This document shows positions 39,101 through 50,782 of a DNA stretch of 64,000 nucleotides, piece after piece. The stretch comes from Quillaja saponaria (Eukaryota; Streptophyta; Magnoliopsida; Fabales; Quillajaceae), in NCBI GenBank assembly GCA_029379385.1, contig CM055605.1:1275001-1339000 (forward strand), in the 5' to 3' direction. The position numbers and the translations under genes were made by a program. The notes under the pieces are model-generated. The model did no database searches. It saw only the letters and a program-made list of their open reading frames with translations, and had not been told where the DNA came from. Every line of letters starts with the position of its first letter. The stretch's first letter is position 1.

Positions 39101-42100
39101 ATAAAAAACTTATTTTTAAAAAAAAAAAAAAAACTTTGATCATATAGATTTATTGTTAAACTTTTTTAAAATCTAAAATGTAAAAGATGACTTTTTCTTA
39201 CTTTTCCCCCCTTTGTTTTCCTTCCTCTCTTTGGTACTTTGTTTTTTATCCTCTATTTGGTACTCATTCATGCATCTCCATTCAGAGAAAGCTTTAATGG
39301 ATCTTTAACTTTCTGATTGCACCGTCCTTTCCCTTTTTCTTTTTCTATTGTCCCTAGCGTTCTTATCAGTTTAATAAGTCATTGCGCCTTTCAAGATGAA
39401 ATTTTTCTTACAAGAGAGATGAGAGAAACGAAAAAAATGCATAATTCATAGATTCCCACTTCGATATTTCAACTAGTTGCTTCAACTTTTTACGAGCTAC
39501 AAAAAGAAAAAAAAAGGCAATGGAATTTATGTACGCTTATGACTATTGTTTCAAATTATTGTTAGTAAGAAATTACTCTTAGCCAATCACCTCATATCAC
39601 GTGGCTCATACATCATTGAATGTTAATTTCACTATCAAATGACACATGGCAGCCAACTATTGGTCTATTGCATCTATAAATAGATAATTGAAAGATACAT
39701 ACACTAATTTCCACCCCTATATTTATTATATATATAATGCCTTATCTCTTTAAGAACTCTGACTTCTCCATCGAAAGACTATCGGGAAATTTTTCCGACC
39801 TCTGACCTTTGACACTTGTCAGTCTGTTCCAATCTTTGGAGAGCCTAGTTACTAATCTCTTGCAGCATCACTAACATCCAAACACAACCAAAACCGCATA
39901 AACCACCTTGGAATTAAGTATGGACATTTATGAAATTAACAAAGATTAACAGTAATTGAGAAAACTAATGTGATTTGTCTTAAAAAAAAGGGTTAGGATG
40001 AAAAGTGAAGATTAACTAAGGATTCCCTTTTTCTTCAACTGAACAAGAAAATGTTGTCTTAAAATGAAGCAGTTGTGGCCTTGAAAAGAGTTCATAATTT
40101 TGCCCACGAGTGATCAACTTGTTTGATCACTTAACCTCCTTAAAAGTTTTGATTTCAAGTTCAAATAAGGGCAAAACACTTCAGTTGCACAAAAATATAC
40201 ATCTAAATATGGTTAAGACAAGGTTTTTTTTTTTTAGGCCTACATCTACATGTCCACTAAATCTGCATGCCATCCACGAAGAACAGCAAACCGTGGGGTA
40301 TGGCTTGCTGTCATGCTTTCCCATCCCATTACACACCAAATTGCAAAATGATAAATCACCAACTCGCACCAAGCACAAGCTGACGTAAAGGTTATCTGAT
40401 CTCTTAAGCTGTCTTTGTTTTTTAGTGAGATTCAAAGCGCACCATCTCTGATAAGTCAAACAAAAACAATCTTATAGGCCAGGCCACTTCCTACGGATGG
40501 AATCTGTCTCAGTGAACCATTGGATACTCATCATTCGAAGGGAGACCTATAACGTTGGGTGCATTCTCATTTCAAAACTAGAGGCCAAATTACAGAACCA
40601 CCTGGCTGTGGTAGACCCAAAGATCATGGGAAAACCCCCAAAAACAATGGTCACCGTTATCCTTTTCCTACACAAGAATTGACACCACTAGAGGCAGACT
40701 TCAATCAGTATAGTGTCACTAATCTTGAAAGGGAGGGATATACTATAACGTTTAGCAGATGAAACTTCCACCAGAAAGCAGGCAAGGAGACAAGCAGAGA
40801 AAATGTTATATAAATAAAAAACAAAGAAGGGGGGAAGAATCCCGCATGGATTCAGTTTTCTTACTCGTTATAATCAATCGTTCATCTACGCCTTTTGACT
40901 GATCATTAGTCTCTCCTGTAACAAAGGAAGAGAGAAATAATTATTTCCAACTTTAGATTCCAGTAAAGCCTGTAAGGAATTATAATTAATCACCAGGGAA
41001 CGGCATAATACAATATTTACCTTTGAGTGCAAGGCATATGTTGATCAGCCAAAAAAAATTAATCTGCTTCCTAAAATAAGTAATTGCAACCTCAACTCAA
41101 CTCAACTAATTATTGTAAATAAGTAATTGCAACCTAATTATTGTAAATTAATCGCCATGGAAGAGGCACCTCGCACCATCTAAAGATATGACCCTTTTTA
41201 CCCAATTCGAAGAAAGAAATCCCTTCCACCATTAGCTTTTAGTGCTAACTGTTACACTACAAAACTAAAAAATTAGTAGCAACTTTTTCAACGAATCCAA
41301 GAAAATAAACATAAAAGGAAAAAAGTACAGCAATAAAAAATATTATCATACCAAATTTTAAAAATAATCATCTCTGTTAAAATATTCCTGTTGGAACATA
41401 CCAGATTGGAATATCCAAGTTTGGCCCACCTGCATATAAAAAAGCCTCTTAATCTGAGACCAATAATCGCTGATTTAAAATAAGTAAATAAATGCAGACC
41501 ATGTGTGCTTATGTATGCATATGGAATTTGTATGTATTTAGTGGTTATATTTCTTTACACATGTCTGCGCTTAATCTTAATTTAAAGGAAAATATATGGG
41601 ACCACCTGTCATTACCAGCCTTTAGAAACCCCTCTCCCCCAAACAGCAAGAAAGAAGCTAAGAAGATAAAATAAGTGGCCTCGCCACAAATTGGTGGTTT
41701 CCACGTTACTGGCTGATTTTTATGGTTATTCTTTCAATTCTTCACTCCACTACAGGCATCCCCTAAAGCAAGTAGCCAGCATCCCATATTTCAATCCCTT
41801 CACTTCTTTGATTTGGATAGCTTGTTCCATGCTTGATACAGTTCCTAGCATCACCACCACAAATCTAAAGCTGGTTAGTATAAGCAGAGGCAAAATGACG
41901 CAAAATTCCACTTTAATTATCTACTTATCACATTGTTGTTCCTGGTTCCCTTATATAAATATATAATATTGTCCAACTAAACATCTCTAGATGTCAAATA
42001 GCACTAGCGTTCAGGCTTTCTAGATGACTATATACTGCAAGTCTGCCATCTTAACTTCTTTAATGCATTTCGATCTGTAACTTCTTAAACTCTTACTGAT

Positions 42101-43480
42101 GAATTATGACAATGCTCATATCCGATCACGTTATCTGATTTATACAAAGAACACACTATGATCAAATGATGAAGATAATCAATGTGACAGACTCGAGATG
42201 AAAGGCAGGATAATGTAGCAATTAAACAGAAACATCAGGGGAAAAAAGGAAAGAAAGATAAAACAGAATGTTTTCTAGATTCTTAGCAATTGACTTCTTT
42301 CTGCGCAGTATACAGAGATGATTTAGAATAGACATGATACCTCTGCTTACCGACTCCAAATAAAGACTGCTTAATAAGAATCATTTGAAACTATTCCTGG
42401 GTAAGCACAACTGCAAATCACCACAAGAAGAAGTATTTTTACAAAAAAAATAGTTGACAACCTCCACAGAAATTCGTAAGGGACATTCCAATCCCCCAAC
42501 ATTTAACATAAATGTATTATTTTGCTCAGGGAAACTTAGAATGATATACAGTAGTCTAGCCGCTGAGCTATTTCCAAGTTGCACGTCAACGGTATAGTAG
42601 CCCAACATGATGCCAACCAAAGCCCGCTAGGGGCACAACAGAGTTAAATTTCTGCTAATCTTGTTATGCAGGAAGTCAATCTAGTTAACATTAATAATAG
42701 TTTCCGACAATATCTCCTTCCATTATTTTATGTATTAAGAGAGAAAAAAGTTTGCTGTATAACACCTTAATGATTTCTTCCTATTCTCCACCTTTAAAGT
42801 TTTGTCCACTCCTTTCTTTTACTTTTTCCTCAGCTTCTAGTTTGTAGCCTTTACTAAAGTCAAGGAACACAACCATCATTTTTCTTCAAATTGTATGAAA
42901 GGAGAAGATCTAGTGACTTCCATTAATTTATTCACAGACATCCAATCAATTTTGAGCTACTCTCTCTCTCTCTCTCTCTCTCTCTTCCACTTTTCTTCTG
43001 GAGTTTCACTAAATTTCCACTTTGTGACACTCTTAATTGCAGCAATTACATGATCTGATCTAACATTAACGTACTTGGAGAAAAGATAAAATCTAAATAA
43101 AACCAGATTCCTACTCTCTCTCAGGTTAGTGTTAACTGTGACCTTAGAGGACTTGCATCTCATCTAGTCATAGACATCATTGATTACTTCAAATATCTGC
43201 CTGAAACAGATGGGATCAGTATCTTTGGTTGATCAAATTCTCATATCAATAATAAAAAAAAAAATAGTAGCTCATATTGTGACAAGGAAATTTGATTCTG
43301 AAACTTACATCAACAGATCAATCACTTAGTCTGATTATTTTGTTATAATGGCTGATGTCAGAGGCATAAAATGCCCATGGAAAATAAGCATGCGTGCGCC
43401 ACATGTACGGTGACGATCCAAAATTGTCATTATTATAATAACAGGAGAGCATTGCATAGTTTCTCCACAATGAAATTGGC
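36105..43480. other. Gene-poor AT-rich region, 7.4 kb
   Basis: No protein family is recognised on either strand. Contents: GC-richer patch at about 37383-37420; very AT-rich stretch at about 37890-39130; small local duplication at about 41078-41150 (AAGTAATTGCAACCT and AATTATTGTAAAT each twice); a CT microsatellite at 42960-42986. The last few hundred bases are MYB promoter. Diverged transposon remains are possible. Confidence 0.4.
42960..42986. repeat. CT microsatellite
   Basis: About 13 consecutive CT units. It is likely to vary in length between individuals. Confidence 0.9.
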
Positions 43481-43490
43481 TTATATAAAT
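43481..43490 (+). promoter_or_regulatory. TATA box of the MYB gene
   Basis: TTATATAAAT, about 95 bp before the MYB start codon. Confidence 0.6.
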
Positions 43491-43581
43491 ATCAGTAGTG
43501 CATACATTGGTCCCCATAGGTAAGTGGAGAAACAAGAGAGAAAGAAGAGAGATAGAGAAATAGAGAGCTAATAGGAAAAAC

Positions 43582-44530
43582 ATGAAAATGATGCAAGAGG
43601 AATTCAGAAAAGGTCCATGGACAGAACCGGAAGACTTCAAATTAGTCTCCTTCGTGGGCTTGTTTGGGGATCGAAAATGGGATTGTATAGCAAAAGTTTC
43701 AGGTTTGAAGGTGGCGGGAGACAGTAATAGGTATGGTTATTTGGACATGACGGATTTTGGAATGAGCAGCGTTTAACCTGCTAATTTTGTTGTAGGTTTG
43801 AACAGAACAGGTAAGAGTTGCAGGTTACGGTGGGTTAATTATCTGCACCCTGGTCTCAAAAGAGGGAAGATGACACCCCAAGAAGAGCGCCTTGTGCTGG
43901 AACTTCACTCCAAATGGGGAAATAGGTTTGCATATATGAAGAAAGCTACCACTTCACAAATTTCTACTCATGTTTTCATCAGTATAGTTTGATAGTTAAT
44001 AAGAAAATTTTCTTCGATTTGATTTTCTCATTCATATTCACAAAGCATATAATAATAATAATAATCACATAATCAAATGCAGATGGTCAAGAATTGCTCG
44101 CAAATTACCAGGGCGTACAGATAATGAGATAAAAAACTACTGGAGAACTCACATGAGAAAAAAGGCCCAAGAGAAAAAACGGGTTGTTTCTGCATCCACA
44201 ATTTCTTCGAAGTGTTCTTCCTCGTCATCAAATAACCATACAGGTGATTCATTTCCCTCCCTAGAGACAGGAGAAGAAAGCTTTTACGACACGGGAGGTC
44301 CTAATATGGTCGTTTCAGCAAAAAAGATAGGAAAACAGCAAGAAGGTGAGCAGGTGTACTCTATGGATGATATATGGAAGGATATTGCTCTGTCAGAAGA
44401 CAACATTCTGAAACCAGTTTATAAAGGTCACAGTGTAGAAGGCTGCATTTTTTCCTGTCCTCCGATGGCTTCTCCATCATGGGAGTATACTTCAGACTCA
44501 CTGTGGATGATGGATGAAGAAGAACAGTAA
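43582..44530 (+). CDS. R2R3-MYB transcription factor, MYB48/MYB59-like
   Basis: Nuclear DNA-binding regulator of 232 residues. Exons 43582-43702, 43796-43925 and 44083-44530 (121, 130 and 448 nt). R2 begins [18 protein letters not shown], with [29 protein letters not shown] across the first junction. R3 is [20 protein letters not shown] then [22 protein letters not shown]. The following [12 protein letters not shown] and C-terminal [10 protein letters not shown] and ASPSWEY motifs are those of MYB48/MYB59. In R3 the first tryptophan is replaced, as in other plant R2R3 proteins. The first intron is only 93 bp with AGGTTTGAA at both borders. Arabidopsis MYB48 and MYB59 are known for alternative splicing in this area. 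Intron retention would end the protein inside the intron, after 64 residues. Confidence 0.95.
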
Positions 44531-47500
44531 GATGTTTCTCCCCATAAATGACCATTTTTTCCCTGCTACGAACATGGGATGGCATCCGTAACAGGCTAAT
44601 CAGGATTCTTTTATATCATATTTTGTTCATATGTGAAATATCTATTCTAGGAAGGCTAACATGTACAGCATGGGTGTTTTGTAAGCTTTTTTATATGGTT
44701 CCGCAGTGTGTGATAATGCTGTAATAATCTCAAGCATAATCTAAGTTAATGTTCCAGTTTTTTACCTATCAGGAAAAAAGAAAAAAATCTCCAAGAAGGA
44801 GATTGATATGTTCTCAATGTAAAGTATGAAGTATGAAATACCAATGTACAAGTTTTAGTCCAAATCAGGCCATCCAACAATACATTTTCCATTCTTCTAA
44901 ATAATATGAGATGCATGTGCAAGAACATAGAGCTTCACCAATCAGAATAGAGATACAGACAATAAATACGGATTATAGATCTGTGAAGATACCAACATAT
45001 ATAAATGGTTGCAATATTTATTTTCTCTTTCAAAAGTTTCATAATCAAGTTCTTAGAAAGTATAGCTTTTTTGTCCTTTTAGATAAGATCAAGTGAAGTG
45101 AAATTCTAAAAAAGTCATGTCACGAATACTAGAGGTTATCCTAAAATTGTTAGAAGGGAAAAAGCAGATTCTAATTCAGATAATAATGTCCAGACTCAAC
45201 TTATTCATATATATTCTTATTAACTATGCTTAAAAGAACGCCTCAAAAGAGTATTTGATAACATATAGAAGAATCTTCTGACAAAAAGAAACATTCTTCA
45301 CTTTTCAGTCTCAGTTATAGCTGGCTAAAGGAATCTAGCTAAGTTATAACTGGTGTTGACAAATGACAGCTTCCCATATAGGAGTATCTTATAAACTTTG
45401 GGCAGGACCTAAGGGTAGACCAAGTCAACCTGGTTTAACAGTACATATTTCTACACTATTTAATTGTCGCACAATCTTTTTCACCATCTCCACCATTGGA
45501 AGTCAAATTATTGCCCAAGATGACCATTTATTCAACTATTGAAATAATGGCAGTTTCAGTTTAATCAATGCTCTTCAGAAAACATAATTACACCAGTGAA
45601 CGAATTTCGATAATTACCTGAAAATTTGCTCCATGAAGAAACCCTAGGCTCCGAGAAATCCATAACACGAAGCGCCTAGAATCTACAATTCATCAAAATG
45701 GATTAAATCTTGGATGAAATGAACCATTAAGAGAAGAGAATTTATTACAAAGCTTACAATAACTGTTTTCTCAGACATTGAATTCTAAATCGAGCTCTCT
45801 CTCTGGCCGAAAATGGAAGCTGGCATTAGATTTGAGATCCAAAAGCACACATAAATTATCACGGGCATTGAAAACATTTTCTTCGCAAGCTACGCTGTTC
45901 CGTAATTCGTATATTGAATAGAAGCGACATCGTTTACAGTTTTGGTTTCATTTGCCCGGGAAGAATAAGACGCTTTTTATTTCAGGGGTGGCAACGGCAA
46001 CCGGCGGCAACTCCTCGAGTTTTGGGTGGGTTTAAATTCGACCCGTTAAGAGCTATTAAAGATTATTCCAATTTTTTTTAGGAAGAATTATAATCAAAGT
46101 GAAACTAAAAACCTTTTAGATAGTGAATTACACTGCAATAACATTTTTATGACAATGACATATTCTCTTATGCTTTAATGGACATAAATCTATACATGAA
46201 CAACCTAAGCTTTTTTCATCAAATGGGAAAATTAAGTAAGTAATGTGACATAACTTAAAATTTCTAATATAATATCTTATTGTTAATAACTGGCACTAAA
46301 TGTACAGAGTCCAAAAAAACTTTTCGATTTTTAGATTTTAGATTAAGAATTACACATGATACACAGAATTCTGACGTCCTTCGTGCTTTGTAGATCGAAG
46401 ACCATGGCTGGTTGAGTCCTAATAAAATTGGCCCATTTCAACTGCCTCAAGCAATTTAATTAGAAGTTGGGCCTTCAAAATTTGGGCTTGGAATTGGATA
46501 ATGGCAAGGGTCGGGAATCTAATTTGAGTTTGCTCCTCATTTTTCTTTTCCTCTTCTTTGTCTCTCTCTCATGTTATTTTGTAAGTACTTCGAATTTCGG
46601 TTAAAATAATAAATTTGAATTTTTTTTTGATAAATTGGGAGTGCTCGAACTCTATACTAGAGATGAGAAGACAAGTAACTAAGCTATCGGTGTACTATGC
46701 TTTGATTTTTTCCTTTAAGACTTACATTCATTTTTACTGTTTTAAAAGCCTTTCCTTTTCTTTTATGTTCTCTTTTACAGTACTCCTACAACAACTAATA
46801 TCTTTTCAAACTGTAGACCCACTTTTATTCATGCTTTAAAAGCCTTGATACACTTGCTTGCAATTCAGTCAAAACAAACACCAACCATTTTTTTTTATTT
46901 TTACCTAAAAAAAAAATTTAGTTTAGGGTATGTTTGGAACAATTCTATAGAAAAATTCATTTCAAATTAAATTACTTTATGATGTTTGCAATAAATCATC
47001 ACATTTATAAAATTTAATTGAATTATGTTATTTGGATTATAATTATTTAAATATTGAATTCAATTTGAAAATGATTTATTTTACAAAATTCTCCTTAATT
47101 TTATCTTGCCGTTGAGCCGCATCCATTTTTGTTCCAAAGCTAGGACAGACACAACAATAGTGGTGGTGCAAAGTAAGGAATAAAAATTCGTTTCGAACTG
47201 CTGTTTTGATAAATCTGAAAAATGAGAACTTTTTGAGAACTCTTGGAACCTGGCATAAAAACGGTAAATTATTTGAAAAAGCATAGAAATATATAGTAAA
47301 ACACATATTATAGTAAATTTCAATATCTAATATGATTAATTTAGTATATAGATTGTTTATAAATACATACTAAGGTAAAAATATTAATATAGACATACAA
47401 ATTGAAAGAAAATATCAAACTACATTCTTTTTTTATTTTTTTTTGTTTTATTTTTTATTGGGGAATGGGAAGGGGGGAATAAACCTTAAGTAGACTTCCA

Positions 47501-48419
47501 AGAGAGTTGACCCTTGACCTTAGCATGTGAAAACATACAGGAAAATATATTATGTAATACATTTAATAATTAATTGTAAGAGTCAATACAATTATTTATT
47601 TTAAACGTTTAAAATAATTTTGATAACTCAATACAAAATATAATTTTCTTGGATTTATCTAATTTAATTGTATAATTAATAACTAAAAATTTTATTTGCA
47701 TGACTTATTTGTCCATAATATATGTGAAGAAAGTTATTAATTTTAAATAACAAATTTTAGTCATAACAAATCCAACCAGTTTCTTAGATTTTTTTTTTCT
47801 TCTTTCTTACATAAATTTGAATGACAATAATAACAATTTTAGTCATAGATATTTTTAAAAAAGTAAATGGATTAAAGAGTTATTTGATTTAGTTCTAGGC
47901 CATTTAAAATATTGCTTGGGCCTAACAAGCAAAGCTAGCACTCAAAGTCCAACAAAATTAAAAATAACTCTGCTTTTATGCCTAAACGCATGCGTTTCAA
48001 TCTTCTTCTGTAACACGAACAGAGAGCAGTCCACATGAAGAGAGCAGATCTGCAGTTTGCACAGCTGCCCGCCAACACAAAAAGTCAACCCGTTATAGGA
48101 AAAAAATTATAGTTCGTAGTATTTGATGGAAGTTTAGATCTGAATTTTTTTAATTCTCTGGGTTGATCTATTTTGAAAATTATGAAAACAACATTGATTC
48201 CATCAAAACTCCATGGATATGTTTTTGGAACTGAGTTTCGTGTCGGATAGTCTAGAAACTGAATTGATTCTCCCGAAATGGGCTAATCAACATGGCTTTT
48301 TGTACCTCTGTGGAAAGGTGACCCTGATCAAGCATTACACAGATGCTGCCATGCAAATTATGGTTTATAATTCTGAAAGTGTATTTGGATTATATGGTAT
48401 AGAGTGAAGGGATGGACCT
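44531..48419. other. Gene-poor region, left part
   Basis: No gene is recognised. A possible isolated first exon lies on the minus strand near 45760-45780 (MSEKTVI followed by GTAAGC), with a second possible exon near 45615-45690, but no coding continuation is found. GGGGTGGCAACGG at about 45985 resembles the end of the element at 49537. A hAT-MITE-like end is at about 46926. Confidence 0.35.
46926..47100. mobile_element. Possible hAT-type MITE remnant
   Basis: GGGTATGTTTGGAAC followed by AT-rich sequence with repeated ATTTCAAATT and TTGAATT motifs is typical of the ends of small hAT-type elements. Similar sequence with TTCCAAACACA ends lies at about 48640-48840 and 50110-50310. Exact borders are not resolved. 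Confidence 0.35.
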
Positions 48420-49017
48420 AAATCTAGAAATTTGAATATGAATTTGATAGCCATTGACGTTGGAGTAGTCAATGTTTGTTGATGGTACTAAATTGGATGT
48501 TTATGTGGATAGGATAGAGAAGACAAATGGGGGATTGGTGGGTTGTGGACTTGTGGGTATAGGAAAGTGAATGGTTGTCATTTTGGATTGTTGTTGGTCA
48601 GTGTAAAAATAGAATAAATTTAAGGTATAAATGTTTAAAAGTCTTTAATGATCTAATTGAATTGAATTCTTAACAAATCATATCGATTTTGATAAGAATT
48701 CAAAATGAAGATTTTTTACGAAATGTAATTTATAATGAATTGTATTCTCATGTAATGTAGATTTCAAACACAATAATTTAAGACAAATTATTTAGAATGA
48801 AATGAATTTTAAGAGTTTTATGGTTCCAAACACATGTTAGAGTATTTTTAATAATACAATCTTTTAGTCTTGTGAGATCAACCTTTATTATTTTAAGAAA
48901 CGATCTATCTTAATCATATATTATAATATATATATAACTGGTTAACTATTTAAAGAAATTATTATAATTCACAAGGGTTAATTAGTTTTTTTAACTATTA
49001 GTATGGTATCCTCATTT

Positions 49018-49336
49018 TGTTGAGGTTAAAGAGCTTCATACTCTTTATAAATAAATGTGCATTTTTTTCTTATTGCCAATTGATTAGTTTTCAAGAGTGA
49101 GGCTTCAACATGATACCAGAATTAGGCCTCGACTGGCTTGCCCATCCTATTATGCCTATCTGACAATCGATTGGAGATGACTGAGGGCTCTACCTTACAA
49201 CTCCAAATCTCCACCTTCCACGTGAAAGGGGTATAAATGTATGAACTCCCACATTGTTGAAATTAGAGGACTTATCACCCCTTATAATAAATGAACATCA
49301 ACTCTTATCACCAATTAATTACTTTTCAAAAGTGAG
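49018..49336 (+). mobile_element. TRIM-like miniature LTR retroelement, copy 1
   Basis: Left LTR 49018-49110 begins TGTTGAGGTTAAAGAGC and ends GGCTTCAACA. It is followed by TGATACCAGAATT, a degenerate match to the usual methionine-tRNA primer site TGGTATCAGAGC. The right LTR starts at 49255 with TGTTGAAATTAGAGG and continues to about 49336, sharing AAATGAACATC/AATTAATTACTTTTCAA with the left one. About 320 bp in all, with no coding capacity, which fits a TRIM element. Confidence 0.65.
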
Positions 49337-49536
49337 AAAATCTGAAAGTGTGAGTATGAATTGGATAGCCATAAATGTTGGAGTACTCAAGTAAATCTGA
49401 AAGCATGAATATGAAATTGATAGCCATAAATGTTGAAGTCAGTCAATGTTTATTGATGGTAGCCATAAATGTTGGGATTGGTGGGTTGTGGACTTGTGGG
49501 TATAGGAAAGTGAAAGGTTGGTTATTCTAAAAGATA

Positions 49537-50077
49537 GGAATGGCAACAGGCTGGAAAGGGAGCAGATTAGGGGTAAATCGACCCCGATTTGCTCTCGCAA
49601 AAATTGACCCGTGCCCTACCTCGTACCTTGAATGGGGCAAGGAATTTTAACCCATCCCCGATCCGAAAATTCTTCGAATTTCTTGAACTTGATTTGCTTT
49701 GCCCCAAATTAAAAGAAAATATAAAATTATACTGAATTTGTAAATAAAAAATCTTGGTCAATTAGCATAACTTATACATCCATTCACAAAAGTTAAATTA
49801 AAAATTCACAAGAAGATAACATCACTTGTTATAAATATATATGTATTACATATAATGCATGTCTCTGTGTAAATATTTATGTATAATATAGTTTATATAT
49901 ATATATATATATAATGGGGCGGGGCGGGACGGGGCATAAGTGAATCTCATCCCTGCTCCAAACCCAGACTGTATTTTTTGGATCAGGGCAAGATCTGCCC
50001 CGTTCCCTAGTCAATGGTAAAAAAACCCGCCCCATAAGATTGAAGCTCTGTGGGGCAAGTCAAAATTGTCATCCCCA
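49537..50077. mobile_element. GC-rich insertion with short terminal inverted repeats
   Basis: Starts GGAATGGCAA and ends TTGTCATCCC, which is complementary with mismatch. Inside are GGGGCGGGGCGGGACGGGGC near 49916 and several CCCC-rich stretches, quite unlike the flanking AT-rich DNA. It is present in one copy of the surrounding duplication only, which marks it as an insertion. The class is not assigned. Confidence 0.6.
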
Positions 50078-50481
50078 GTAAAATAAAAATAAAAAATTGA
50101 GGGCATTAATGATCTAATTGAATAGAATTCTTGACAAATTAGATCAATTTTGATAAAAATTCAAAATGAAGATTTTTTTTCCGTAAAAATGTGATTTATT
50201 ATGAATTAAATTCTCATGTAATGTAGATTCCAAACACAATAATTTAATAAAATTTATTTAGAATGAATTGAATTCTATAAATTTTATGCTTCCAAACACA
50301 CTCTTAGAATATTTTTAATAATATAATCTATTCGTCTTGTGAGATCAACTCTTATTATTTTAAGAAATGCATTCTCTTAAATATATATATAAGAGTATAT
50401 CTTATTTTGACTATTAATTAAATTAATAACGTTAACTATGTAAAGAAATTATTATAATTCACAAGCTTTGTACTTTCACAT

Positions 50482-50782
50482 TGTTGAGGTTAGAGCTTCA
50501 CTAAGTAAATAGACATTTTCTTTTGTCACAAATTAATTAGTTTTTAAGAGTGATGCTTCAACACGATAACAAAGTTTGGCCTCGACTGGTCGGGCTGTCC
50601 CATTACACCCATACCAGACAATTGATAGGCCTCAACAGAGAGGCTCTACCTCACAACTCTAAATTCTCAGGGATATCAATATATGAACTCCCACATTGTA
50701 AATGCTAGAGGACTTCACATCCTTTATAAATAAATGATTCTCAACTCTTGTCATAAATTGATTACTTTTCAAGAATGAGGCT
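50482..50782 (+). mobile_element. TRIM-like miniature LTR retroelement, copy 2
   Basis: Left LTR 50482-50563 begins TGTTGAGGTTAGAGC and ends GCTTCAACA; the right LTR starts near 50697 and runs to about 50782 (TTGATTACTTTTCAAGAATG). The primer-site region is further decayed (CGATAACAAAG). The spacer keeps TTGGCCTCGACTGG in common with copy 1. It is the second half of the duplicated block. Confidence 0.6.

Larger units (their letters stand above)
48420..50782. repeat. Diverged tandem duplication of about 0.9 kb, second copy enlarged by an insertion
   Basis: Copy A is about 48420-49336 and copy B about 49337-50782. Matching landmarks in the same order: TTGATAGCCAT...GTTGG; GGATTGGTGGGTTGTGGACTTG (48532 and 49478 areas); AATTCAAAATGAAGATTTTT; TCTCATGTAATGTAGATT; TTCCAAACACA; CTTGTGAGATCAAC; then the TRIM-like elements. 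Copy B carries an extra 540 bp at 49537-50077 that copy A lacks. Many substitutions separate the copies, so the event is not recent. Confidence 0.8.

Noticed and set aside
40265..40330. Short hairpin resembling a microRNA precursor
   Set aside because: The arms are short and imperfect and I could not match either to a known plant microRNA.
42381..42620. Minus-strand open frame of 79 codons
   Set aside because: No recognisable motif, no promoter or splice support.
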